DNA of 12,829 nucleotides from NCBI GenBank assembly GCA_946999025.1, contig CAMQBP010000039.1, positions 1 to 12,829 on the forward strand. Reading direction: 5' to 3'. The DNA comes from an uncultured Prevotella sp. (GTDB taxonomy: Bacteria > Bacteroidota > Bacteroidia > Bacteroidales > Bacteroidaceae). The notes beneath the pieces were generated by a model that worked only from the letters and a program-made list of their open reading frames with translations, was not told the origin of the DNA and ran no database searches. Positions 1 to 6,906 of this stretch are shown piece by piece. Within the stretch, counting starts at the first letter, position 1; each line of letters starts with the position of its first letter. Position numbers and translations under genes: made by a program.

Positions 1-83
1 TTGCTCAATCCCGAAAGTGACTCCTGAAATTCAAACAGGTCGTGACTGCGATTTTATGAGTAGTATTTCACCTCGATTCTTGA

Positions 84-133
84 ATGTTTTAACATCCAAA
101 GGTTGTCATTTTGGGCGAGTTGACCAAATTTTA
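84..133 (-). promoter_or_regulatory. Promoter facing left, gene off the window edge
   Basis: On the minus strand TTTG (125-128) is followed after exactly 20 bases by AACCTTTG (97-104), one mismatch from the Bacteroidetes -7 consensus TAnnTTTG. The same 50 bases are about 82% identical (41/50) to the promoter of the thioredoxin gene at 2027-2076. A small dyad, TGTT-AA-AACA, sits where transcription should start. No start codon of a continuing gene is visible between here and base 1, so the driven gene begins left of the window. Confidence 0.5.
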
Positions 134-170
134 TACAACATAAATAGTTAATTTTCAGATAGTTATAGTT

Positions 171-185
171 AATTAGCAGACCCTA
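171..185. repeat. Left inverted repeat of the putative cassette
   Basis: AATTAGCAGACCCTA pairs with 725-739 at 14 of 15 positions and is preceded by AGTT. Confidence 0.45.
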
Positions 186-277
186 ATCATAAATCCATAG
201 GGCGTCCTTGTTTTTTTTGTTGACACATGAATTATCTACATAAGCGCTTGATAAAATCGGAGAACGAGTAAAAAAAA

Positions 278-709
278 TTACTTTATTCTCACAAAGAAAA
301 CCTTATTTATTTCTGTCGGTTTCTTGTAAGTTTTTTGCGGAGTTGGGGAATTTATATATATAATCGTATCCCCATCGTCAAATTCCCCCAATTGATCTAT
401 AATGCCATTATGATAGACAATTTCATTCCATTCATTCATTCCTCCAACCTTCCATGTTCCTACAGTATCAGCCATAAATGGTACGGAAAATGATAAGGAA
501 AATGTCATATCAGAATTAAATATTAATCTTAAATTATTATATTTTTCAATAGAATCCTTATAAATTTCAGAATCAGTATGATTAAAATCTAATTTATAAA
601 TTCCTACGATACTATTTATTTTATTGTATCTATAATTATAATCAGATATGCACCAATATAGCACATATCCAATTATAAAAAAGAAGAATATTATAGCGGG
701 TCTTTTCAT
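278..709 (-). CDS. Hypothetical membrane-anchored protein, possibly lipocalin-like
   Basis: I do not recognise this 143-residue protein. It begins with MKRP and one hydrophobic segment (about residues 5-21) that would serve as a signal anchor; no convincing lipobox is seen. The rest is polar, with a pattern common in small Bacteroidetes exported proteins of beta-barrel type: an early G-x-Y, then a strand with FNSDMTFSLS, then DTVGTWKVGG. This suggests a small lipocalin-like or NlpE-like fold but is only a resemblance. The gene is strikingly AT-rich compared with the genes to its right and lies wholly inside the inverted-repeat cassette at 171-739, which suggests transfer. Only 30 bases separate its ATG from the cassette end, so it has no obvious promoter of its own and may depend on read-through from the thioredoxin gene. 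Confidence 0.6.
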   Translation of the reverse strand: MKRPAIIFFFFIIGYVLYWCISDYNYRYNKINSIVGIYKLDFNHTDSEIYKDSIEKYNNLRLIFNSDMTFSLSFSVPFMADTVGTWKVGGMNEWNEIVYHNGIIDQLGEFDDGDTIIYINSPTPQKTYKKPTEINKVFFVRIK

Positions 710-724
710 TTTGGGTTCTTTATA

Positions 725-739
725 TAGGGCCTGCTAATT
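725..739. repeat. Right inverted repeat of the putative cassette
   Basis: TAGGGCCTGCTAATT is the partner of 171-185 and is followed by AGTT. Confidence 0.45.
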
Positions 740-758
740 AGTTGAAAAACGTCTGGCA

Positions 759-1918
759 CTAATCTTTGTCAGAGGTTATGATTTGGCCCAACTCCTGATA
801 GAACGTCTCCACCTCGCCCAAATAAGTTTTCAATATCTTCCCATCGGGACCTATCAGCACCTTATAAGGATAGCCTTTCACCCTATATGCGGTCTCGACC
901 TTCGCATCGGCGTCTCTCACCTGCGACCACGGCAACTGGTATTTCTCCAAAGCCTGTTTCCATTTTTCGGCTTTGTCGTTGCAATCGATGCCCACAAACT
1001 CAATACGGTCTCCGTGTTGGGCATAGCATTCTTTCATTTTGGGAAATCCCTTGATGCACCATGTGCACCATGAGCCCCAGAAGTCCAGCAGCACATATTT
1101 GCCCTGCAGGGAACTGAGCGTGAGCGTATCGCCCTGCGGCGTGGGGAGGGAAAATCGGGGGCCATCGCACCTACTTTAGCCGTGTCAGCCACTTCTTTTC
1201 GAGCTTTCCTCATCATGGCCATCCGCTCGAAGGCTTCCTGCCACATATCCAAATATCCTTTGAAACGACCGTTGCGCACTGCGGGACTGAGCTTACGTAT
1301 GACCGGAACCACACGGTCCATATTCACGTCAAGCACCAAAGTCGCCGTGGCGTCCTCGTCGGGATGCTGTACGATGTACTTCTCCACCACAGGGTGCATG
1401 CGCCGATTGATGTCACGGTTGGCGGCTTTGCGTATGCTGTCGAGCCGAACGGCATTGTCACCGGCAGCCACTCCCGCCTCATACACTTTTTTGGCGATGT
1501 CAAATTCCGTGTGGAAAGGCCTTCCCACGTCAATCACTTTGGCGTACTGCTGATAGAATGCGCTGCCCGAAATGCGGACGCTATACTCGTCGATGAAATC
1601 TCCTTCTATGTTGACAACTTCGTCGGGGACAAAGAAAAAGTACATGACCTTTTTGGGACTGGATTTCAACCGAAGACTCCCTTGGTAGGCCTTGTCTATA
1701 TAAAGCGAAAAATTAAAATGGCCGTTGTTGACGGGCGTAGCAAAATTGATGATTTTCTTGTCTGGATTTCGCTCTACATACTCCACGAGGATGGAGTCGT
1801 TTCCAACGTCGGTCAGTGCGCCGCTCATTGTAAAATTGCTCTGTGCCGAGGCCCCTGACGAAAACAGACACGTTGCCACCGACAAAATAAAGAATTTCAA
1901 TTTACATGCTCTTTTCAT
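759..1918 (-). pseudogene. TlpA-like thioredoxin with DUF4369 domain, frameshifted
   Basis: This is an exported thiol-disulfide oxidoreductase-like protein typical of Bacteroidetes, expected in the periplasm. The 5' part, from ATG at 1918, encodes a signal peptide (cleavage near ASA-QS, about residue 25) and a DUF4369-like domain. The 3' part encodes a thioredoxin fold with the redox motif WCTWC and a proline loop GYPYK. The two parts lie in different frames. The first reads AKVGAMAPDF and then nonsense; the other frame gives TPQGDTLTL into the thioredoxin domain. Adding one base in the T run at 1151-1154 restores DFSLPTPQGDTLTL, the expected linker, and a protein of about 386 residues. A longer start (TTG, 1957) is open but would put 13 residues before the signal peptide. 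Either the gene is inactivated in this strain or the read has a homopolymer error; family assignment is firm. Confidence 0.85.
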
Positions 1919-2026
1919 ATTATTGGGATTTAAAGTTGTTTTCCAATGTTTCGGCAAGCAGCCTCATTCACGACAAAATTCGGCAAAATAGTTGATTTGT
2001 CAAAGTGTTTTCGTTTTGCTTCTTTC

Positions 2027-2076
2027 ATGTTTTAACACCCAAAGGTAGTCATTTTTGGAGAATTATACAAATATTA
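2027..2076 (-). promoter_or_regulatory. Promoter of the thioredoxin gene
   Basis: Minus-strand TTTG (2068-2071), a 20-base spacer, and a perfect TAnnTTTG element TACCTTTG (2040-2047). Transcription should start near 2033, inside the dyad TGTT-AA-AACA (2028-2037), leaving a leader of about 115 bases before the ATG at 1918. The whole block resembles 84-133. Confidence 0.7.
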
Positions 2077-2120
2077 AGATGTATATATCAAAAAGGTAGA
2101 TTCAACTTCAAAATTCTTTT

Positions 2121-2140
2121 CATCCCGCACGCGAGGGATG
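2121..2140. repeat. Short inverted repeat
   Basis: CATCCC (2121-2126) and GGGATG (2135-2140) form a perfect 6-bp stem around an 8-base loop. No U-tract follows on either strand, so it does not look like a terminator. Function unknown. Confidence 0.3.
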
Positions 2141-2216
2141 GCAAGTCTGGCTTCTTGCATTATGCACGCAACTACCTGAAATACAACACGTTGACAAAAA
2201 TCCAGAAACCGCCTTT

Positions 2217-2304
2217 CAATAGCATGGAGATTGGAGGACAAAGGCATGGAGATTGGCGGGTAAAGTCAACGGGTTTAGCGGGTAAAGGCATGGAGATTGA
2301 AACC
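2217..2304 (+). repeat. Tandem array, four 22-bp units (family copy 1)
   Basis: Units start at 2217, 2239, 2261 and 2283, an exact 22-base step. Each has a 17-base conserved core, consensus YAAAGKCATGGAGWTTG, followed by 5 variable bases. The third unit is the most diverged (TAAAGTCAACGGGTTTA). Sequence before and after does not match, so the copy number is four. The same family recurs on the minus strand at 12126-12213. Both arrays point towards the next gene, here holB, and lie upstream of its promoter. Confidence 0.75.
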
Positions 2305-2360
2305 CATCGCCCATACGTTAGATGATGACGGAAGCGGAAGGGAGCGGAACAGCTGATGGC

Positions 2361-2403
2361 ATGCTTTGCCTGGAAGTGACAAATAATCGGCAGGGCAAAG
2401 CAT
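2361..2403. repeat. 10-bp inverted repeat upstream of holB
   Basis: ATGCTTTGCC (2361-2370) and GGCAAAGCAT (2394-2403) are perfect complements with a 23-base loop. A T6 run follows 11 bases later (2415-2420), too far for a classical terminator. It lies just upstream of the holB -7 element and could be an operator or a transcript-ending structure for something read through the 22-bp array. Confidence 0.4.
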
Positions 2404-2429
2404 AATTCATGAATTTTTTACTAACTTTG
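2404..2429 (+). promoter_or_regulatory. holB promoter -7 element with palindrome in the spacer
   Basis: TAACTTTG (2422-2429) fits TAnnTTTG exactly. No clear -33 TTTG is present at the usual distance. Instead the spacer contains a perfect 12-bp palindrome AATTCATGAATT (2404-2415), which could bind a regulator. Transcription would start near 2436, one base before an ATG (2437). Confidence 0.5.
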
Positions 2430-2491
2430 CAAACAGATGGCTCGAGCCGGAAAGGCAGCTGGCAACGGCCCACAACAATGATTTTGAGACA

Positions 2492-3643
2492 GTGAAATTC
2501 AGCGAAGTAATCGGACAGGAAGACGCTCAGGCGCGCCTTTTACAGCTGGTGCGCGAGAACCGCGTGCCCCATGCCATCATGCTTTGCGGTCCGTACGGCA
2601 GTGGCAAGTTGGCCTTGGCCTTGGCTTTCGCCTCCTATTTGCTGGGCGAACGCAACGAAGAGGGGCAATCGGTGCTGAACAACGACCATGCCGTGACCAA
2701 TGCCGAGGCCATGCTGCGCAACTGGGAGCATCCCGATTTGCACTTCACCTTCCCCGTGATTCGCCCAACAGGCACCTCGTCTGACCACAAGATGGCGAGC
2801 GACGACTTTGGCAGGGAATGGCGCACGCTGCTCAAAGAAGGTGCTTATTTCAGCATGGATCAATGGCTCGACCGCATGAAGGCCACCACGCAGCAAGCCC
2901 AAATATTTGAGGCCGAGAGCGATGAGCTGACCCGCAAGCTGAGCTTGAAATCGAGTCAGGGCGGTTATAAAATCTCCCTCATCTGGCTGCCCGAGCGCAT
3001 GAATCAGGTTTGTGCCAACAAACTGCTCAAGCTACTGGAAGAGCCGCCGCTGCAAACCCTGTTCATCCTGGTGTGCGAGGAGCCCGAAAAACTGCTCGAG
3101 ACCATCCGAAGTCGCGTGCAACGCATCGACGTGAGGCGCATTGACGACCAAGCCATCGAGCAGGCGTTGGTAGAAAAACGCGGACTGGAAGCCGACATGG
3201 CGCACCGCATAGCACGCACGGCCAACGGCAACTGGCTGAAAGCACTGGAGACGCTGGATGCTGACAACGAGAACAGACAGTTTCTGGAAACGTTCAAACA
3301 ACTGATGCGACTGGCGTACATGCGCAACGTGAAGGAACTGAAGAAATGGACTGAGGGCGTTGCCGGCTACGGACGAGAGAAGCAGCGGCGCATGCTGGAC
3401 TACTTCAGCAGAATGGTTCGCGAAAACTTCATGTACAACTTCCGCCTGCCCGAGCTGAACTACATGACGATGGAAGAGGAGGATTTTGCCAAGAACTTCG
3501 CCCGATTCATCAACGAAGCCAACGTCATGGAGATTGAAGAACTGTTCGCCTCGGCACGAAGAGACATCGGACAAAACGCCAATGCAAAGATTGTTTTCTT
3601 CAACATGGCGCTGGAAATGATTGTTCTGCTCATCAAAAAATAA
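2492..3643 (+). CDS. holB: DNA polymerase III subunit delta' (clamp loader)
   Basis: This is the delta' subunit of the replicative clamp loader, a AAA+ family protein. The start is GTG at 2492, since KFSEVIGQEDAQ is the expected beginning and no in-frame ATG lies upstream. The P-loop GPYGSGKL is at residues 33-40, the sensor region with ANKLLKLLEEPP at about 175-186, and an SRC-like motif reads SRV (207-209). Length 383 is normal for this group. The four cysteines that bind zinc in E. coli delta' are absent: the corresponding stretch (about 50-75) has none, and the protein's only cysteines are 32, 174 and 195. It is followed after 83 bases by a PSP1 protein gene, likely cotranscribed. Identification is firm. 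Confidence 0.93.
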   Translation: MKFSEVIGQEDAQARLLQLVRENRVPHAIMLCGPYGSGKLALALAFASYLLGERNEEGQSVLNNDHAVTNAEAMLRNWEHPDLHFTFPVIRPTGTSSDHKMASDDFGREWRTLLKEGAYFSMDQWLDRMKATTQQAQIFEAESDELTRKLSLKSSQGGYKISLIWLPERMNQVCANKLLKLLEEPPLQTLFILVCEEPEKLLETIRSRVQRIDVRRIDDQAIEQALVEKRGLEADMAHRIARTANGNWLKALETLDADNENRQFLETFKQLMRLAYMRNVKELKKWTEGVAGYGREKQRRMLDYFSRMVRENFMYNFRLPELNYMTMEEEDFAKNFARFINEANVMEIEELFASARRDIGQNANAKIVFFNMALEMIVLLIKK

Positions 3644-3726
3644 CAATATATACAAGATTGTCGTCCACGAGAAGGCACACCGCCGACAACCGTGACAGCG
3701 GCATTCTTCCACTCAACTTTTACACA

Positions 3727-4944
3727 ATGGATTACAAAAATATGAAATTCAAGATAGCCAACGGGTGTGACAGAGGCCTTTGCCGCCACTCGTGTGGCCG
3801 CCAAGACAAGCAGTTGAACACCTATGACTGGCTGGCCGACATCCCAGGCAACAACCTGACGACCGACTTGGTGGAGGTTCAGTTCAAGAATACCCGAAAG
3901 GGATATTTCCACAACGTGAACGGGTTGGACCTGAAAAAGGGCGACATCGTGGCCGTGGAAGCCAATCCGGGACACGACATTGGCGTGGTGACGCTCACCG
4001 GAAGCCTGGTGAAGCTGCAAATCAAGAAGGCCAATTTAAGGTCGCAAGATGAGATTAAACGCATCTACCGAATCGCCAAAGAGGTGGACATGGAGAAATA
4101 CAGGGAGGCGAAGGCTCGCGAACACGACACCATGATACAGAGTAGAAAGATTGCGAAGGATCTTGGTCTGCAAATGAAGATAGGTGACGTGGAGTATCAG
4201 GGCGACGGCAACAAGGCCATCTTCTACTATATCGCCGACGAACGCGTAGACTTCAGGCAACTTATCAAAGTGCTGGCCGAAACTTTCCACGTGCGCATTG
4301 AGATGAAACAGATTGGTGCCCGGCAGGAAGCAGGGCGCATTGGCGGCACCGGACCATGTGGACGAGAGCTTTGCTGCGCCACCTGGATGAAGAATTTCGT
4401 ATCGGTTAGCACCAACGCGGCGCGCATCCAAGACATCTCGTTGAACCCACAAAAGTTGGCTGGAATGTGCGCCAAACTGAAATGCTGCCTCAACTATGAG
4501 GCCGACGACTATCTGGAAGCCAGCCGAAAACTGCCCAGCAGGGAGATTGTATTGCACACAGTGGACAAGGATTATTATCATTTCAAGGCAGATATCCTCA
4601 CAGGGATGGTGACCTACTCTACCGAAAAGAACGCTGCCGTGGACCTCGAAACGATTGATATCCAACGCATCCAGGAAATCATCGAAATGAACAAACGGGG
4701 CGAAAAACCTGCTTCGCTCTTGAATGATGGGCAGAAGAAAGAAGAACCCAAGCACAAGGATTTGCTTGCCGGTGCTGACATCAGTAGATTTGACAAAAAC
4801 AAAAACCGAAAGAAAAGGCCCAACACGGAGGCTTCAGATGGCAATGCAAGAAGGGCAAACAATAACAATCGGCGCAGAAACAACCAAAACCGCAGGCCGA
4901 GAACAGACCGAAACGACAATCAAGAACGTCAGACAGATAATTGA
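3727..4944 (+). CDS. ricT: PSP1-domain protein, RicT/YaaT homologue
   Basis: A 405-residue PSP1-domain protein. In Bacillus subtilis the homologue RicT (YaaT) is part of the iron-sulfur RicAFT complex that adjusts RNase Y processing; the role here is inferred from that. The conserved cysteines are seen as GPCGRELCC (C211, C216, C217) and CAKLKCC (C248, C253, C254). A further trio, C14, C19 and C23, lies at the N-terminus. The last 50 residues or so are low-complexity and rich in Arg, Asn and Lys, a plausible RNA-contacting tail. I chose ATG 3727 (MDYKNMKF) rather than the open frame from 3658, because conserved sequence begins there. gldH starts 6 bases after the stop, so the two are surely cotranscribed. 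Confidence 0.9.
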   Translation: MDYKNMKFKIANGCDRGLCRHSCGRQDKQLNTYDWLADIPGNNLTTDLVEVQFKNTRKGYFHNVNGLDLKKGDIVAVEANPGHDIGVVTLTGSLVKLQIKKANLRSQDEIKRIYRIAKEVDMEKYREAKAREHDTMIQSRKIAKDLGLQMKIGDVEYQGDGNKAIFYYIADERVDFRQLIKVLAETFHVRIEMKQIGARQEAGRIGGTGPCGRELCCATWMKNFVSVSTNAARIQDISLNPQKLAGMCAKLKCCLNYEADDYLEASRKLPSREIVLHTVDKDYYHFKADILTGMVTYSTEKNAAVDLETIDIQRIQEIIEMNKRGEKPASLLNDGQKKEEPKHKDLLAGADISRFDKNKNRKKRPNTEASDGNARRANNNNRRRNNQNRRPRTDRNDNQERQTDN

Positions 4945-4950
4945 TAGGAC

Positions 4951-5406
4951 ATGAGAAAGTTGGGGGTAGCACTCATCCTTTGCATCCTTTTTGCAGCTTG
5001 CAACGAAAAAAAAGTGTATGACACCTTTCATCATACACCGCTTGCAGGCTGGGAAAAAAATGACAGCCTGGCGTTTGATGTGCCCAAGTTGAAAGCGTCG
5101 GGACACTACCAATCGGCGTTGGCGCTGCGAATCAACAACGAATATCCTTTCATGGGACTCACGCTCATCGTTGAGCAAACCGTTCTTCCGGCGCATATCA
5201 AACACGTCGACACGCTCAATTGCGCACTCATTGGTGCCAATGGGGTGCCCAAGGGACAAGGAATTGGCTACTATCAATATGCGTTTGACATCACTTCGAT
5301 GGACTTACACGAAGGTGATTCGCTGCACATCAGCGTTCGTCATGACATGAAAAGAGAGATTTTACCAGGCATCAGCAACGTTGGAGTGAGCCTGACGAAA
5401 CGGTAA
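4951..5406 (+). CDS. gldH: GldH family lipoprotein
   Basis: A 151-residue lipoprotein of the GldH family. The signal peptide ends in a lipobox, LFAAC, so Cys17 would be lipidated and the protein anchored in a membrane facing the periplasm. In Flavobacterium johnsoniae GldH is needed for gliding, but homologues are kept in many non-gliding Bacteroidetes, where the role is unclear. Features seen include the early YDTFHHTPLAGWEKND segment and GYYQYAFDIT near residue 110, followed by a conserved HMK/HDMKREILPGISNVG-type ending. It follows the PSP1 gene by 6 bases and ends 30 bases from the convergent rodA. Length is normal. Confidence 0.87.
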   Translation: MRKLGVALILCILFAACNEKKVYDTFHHTPLAGWEKNDSLAFDVPKLKASGHYQSALALRINNEYPFMGLTLIVEQTVLPAHIKHVDTLNCALIGANGVPKGQGIGYYQYAFDITSMDLHEGDSLHISVRHDMKREILPGISNVGVSLTKR

Positions 5407-5436
5407 AGGGTTTGGGGTTTTTGAGCCATCGGTAGC

Positions 5437-6906
5437 TTAGGTGTGCACCAAGTTGCGCCCCGCGTCTATCCTGAGGAAGATGAATAACAGGAGGGTGAAG
5501 CCCCAAAGCGACGAACCGCCATAACTGAAAAACGGCAACGGAATGCCGATGACAGGCGTAAGTCCTAACACCATGCCCACGTTGATGAAGACATGGAACA
5601 GAAAGATACTGGCCACACAATAGCCATAAATGCGCCCAAAAGCAAACGGTTGGCGTTCGGCCAGCTTGATGAGTCGCAAGATTAACGCCAAGAAAAGCAC
5701 CAACACGCCGGCAGAACCAATGAATCCTTCTTCCTCTCCCACCGTACAGAAGATGAAATCGGTGTCTTGCTCGGGTACAAACTTCAGCTTGGTTTGGGTT
5801 CCATTGAGGAATCCTTTCCCCCTTAGTCCGCCCGCACCAATGGCAATCTCACTCTGATGGACGTTATAACCCGCACCGGCCACATCTTCTTCCAGCCCCA
5901 ACAGCACGGTGATGCGCACGCGTTGGTGCGGTTTCATCACGTTATTGAGCACGTAGTCGGCCGAGTAGAAGAACACGATTGAACCAACAGCAAACAAGGC
6001 GATGTAGAGATAACTCCTCATTTGGCTGGCCAGCCAACAATAAGTCAAATAACCAATCAGCACGATGGACACGATGAGCTGCACCCAGACCACGTCAAAG
6101 GGAAGCACAAACTGCGCAAAAAGCAGCGAGAGAGCGGTGACTCCCAAGCAAACCAACAAGATAAAACGGGCTTGTCGCTTATCCTTACAGTAGAGATACA
6201 CCATCGAAGCCGAGAACAACTGTACCAACAACAGCACCATGAACTTGCCCGCAGAAACGGGTAGCGACCACAATGCGGTATCCTCATACTTGATACCTAA
6301 CACGAAATAAATCACCATTGCCACGCCTGTAAACAACACACTGCCTGGCATTCCCTCGCGATAGAACATCAGGAAGAACGATAAATAAACCAAGGCAGAA
6401 CCTGTTTCTTTCTGCGCAATGATGAAGAGCATGGGCAACAAGACGATACCAATGGCGATGGCAAAGTCTTTCCATTGATGAATATCAAATCCATAGCGCC
6501 CCATAAACTTCGACACGGCCAACGCTGTTGCAAACTTCGCAAACTCTGCGGGCTGCAATCTAATCGGTCCCAGCACCAACCATGAGCGCGAACCCTTGAT
6601 GTCATGCGGATTGAAGATGGTGGCAAAGAGCAGCACGAGGAATGCAACATAGATGATGTACGAGAACATATCGTAGAATCGGTCATCGAGTAAAACCAGC
6701 ACCATGCCTAAGAAGACGGAGGTGGCAATCCACACAATCTGCATACCCGACCGCGTACTGAGGCTGAATATATCGGTGTCGCCATAGGTATAGCTGGCTC
6801 CACACACACTGAGCCACCCAAAGATGAGCAGCGCTATGTAGATGAGAATGGTCCACCAGTCAAGTGAACGAAACACTCCAGAGGGTTTATCGGTTACTCG
6901 AGCCAT
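5437..6906 (-). CDS. rodA: RodA, SEDS peptidoglycan glycosyltransferase
   Basis: RodA polymerises lipid II into glycan strands for side-wall growth, working with PBP2. It is an integral membrane protein of 489 residues. Family motifs visible are GSRSWLVLGPIRLQPAEFAK (105-124), GAGYNVHQSEIAIGAGGLRG (344-363), PEQDTDFIF (378-386, whose second Asp, D383, matches the catalytic Asp of RodA) and PLPFFSYGGSS (457-467). E. coli RodA has about 370 residues. The extra hundred or so lie mainly between 185 and 300 and add hydrophobic segments, which I believe is usual for Bacteroidetes. The start overlaps the end of mrdA by 20 bases, so the two are translationally linked. Last gene of the operon. Confidence 0.95.
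   Translation of the reverse strand: MARVTDKPSGVFRSLDWWTILIYIALLIFGWLSVCGASYTYGDTDIFSLSTRSGMQIVWIATSVFLGMVLVLLDDRFYDMFSYIIYVAFLVLLFATIFNPHDIKGSRSWLVLGPIRLQPAEFAKFATALAVSKFMGRYGFDIHQWKDFAIAIGIVLLPMLFIIAQKETGSALVYLSFFLMFYREGMPGSVLFTGVAMVIYFVLGIKYEDTALWSLPVSAGKFMVLLLVQLFSASMVYLYCKDKRQARFILLVCLGVTALSLLFAQFVLPFDVVWVQLIVSIVLIGYLTYCWLASQMRSYLYIALFAVGSIVFFYSADYVLNNVMKPHQRVRITVLLGLEEDVAGAGYNVHQSEIAIGAGGLRGKGFLNGTQTKLKFVPEQDTDFIFCTVGEEEGFIGSAGVLVLFLALILRLIKLAERQPFAFGRIYGYCVASIFLFHVFINVGMVLGLTPVIGIPLPFFSYGGSSLWGFTLLLFIFLRIDAGRNLVHT

Larger units (their letters stand above)
171..739. mobile_element. Putative small non-autonomous element carrying one gene
   Basis: The ends are 15-bp inverted repeats, AATTAGCAGACCCTA at 171-185 and TAGGGCCTGCTAATT at 725-739, matching at 14 of 15 positions. 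They are directly flanked by the direct repeat AGTT (167-170 and 740-743), which looks like a 4-bp target duplication. The interior is much more AT-rich than the flanking genes and holds one small gene and no transposase. It lies in what would otherwise be a gap of roughly 50 bases between the thioredoxin stop and the next promoter to the left. Mobility is inferred; short AT-rich repeats can also arise by chance. Confidence 0.35.
1919..2491. other. Intergenic region between thioredoxin gene and holB
   Basis: Divergent intergenic stretch of about 570 bases. It holds the leftward thioredoxin promoter and leader, a small inverted repeat (2121-2140), a four-unit 22-bp array (2217-2304), a 10-bp hairpin (2361-2403), the holB promoter (-7 at 2422-2429) and two mini reading frames (2437-2495). 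An open frame at 2005-2325 crosses the repeat array, resembles no protein I know and is not called. Confidence 0.6.

Noticed and set aside
1364..1858. Open frame of 164 codons on the plus strand
   Set aside because: It is antisense to the recognisable DUF4369 part of the thioredoxin gene.
2005..2325. Open frame of 106 codons on the plus strand in the intergenic region
   Set aside because: It starts inside the leader of the divergent thioredoxin gene and runs through the 22-bp array; composition and content do not look like a protein.
3032..3712. Open frame of 226 codons on the minus strand
   Set aside because: It is antisense to holB and runs into its 3' spacer; no recognisable domain.
4036..4755. 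Open frame of 239 codons on the minus strand
   Set aside because: It is antisense to the conserved part of the RicT homologue, with no domain of its own.
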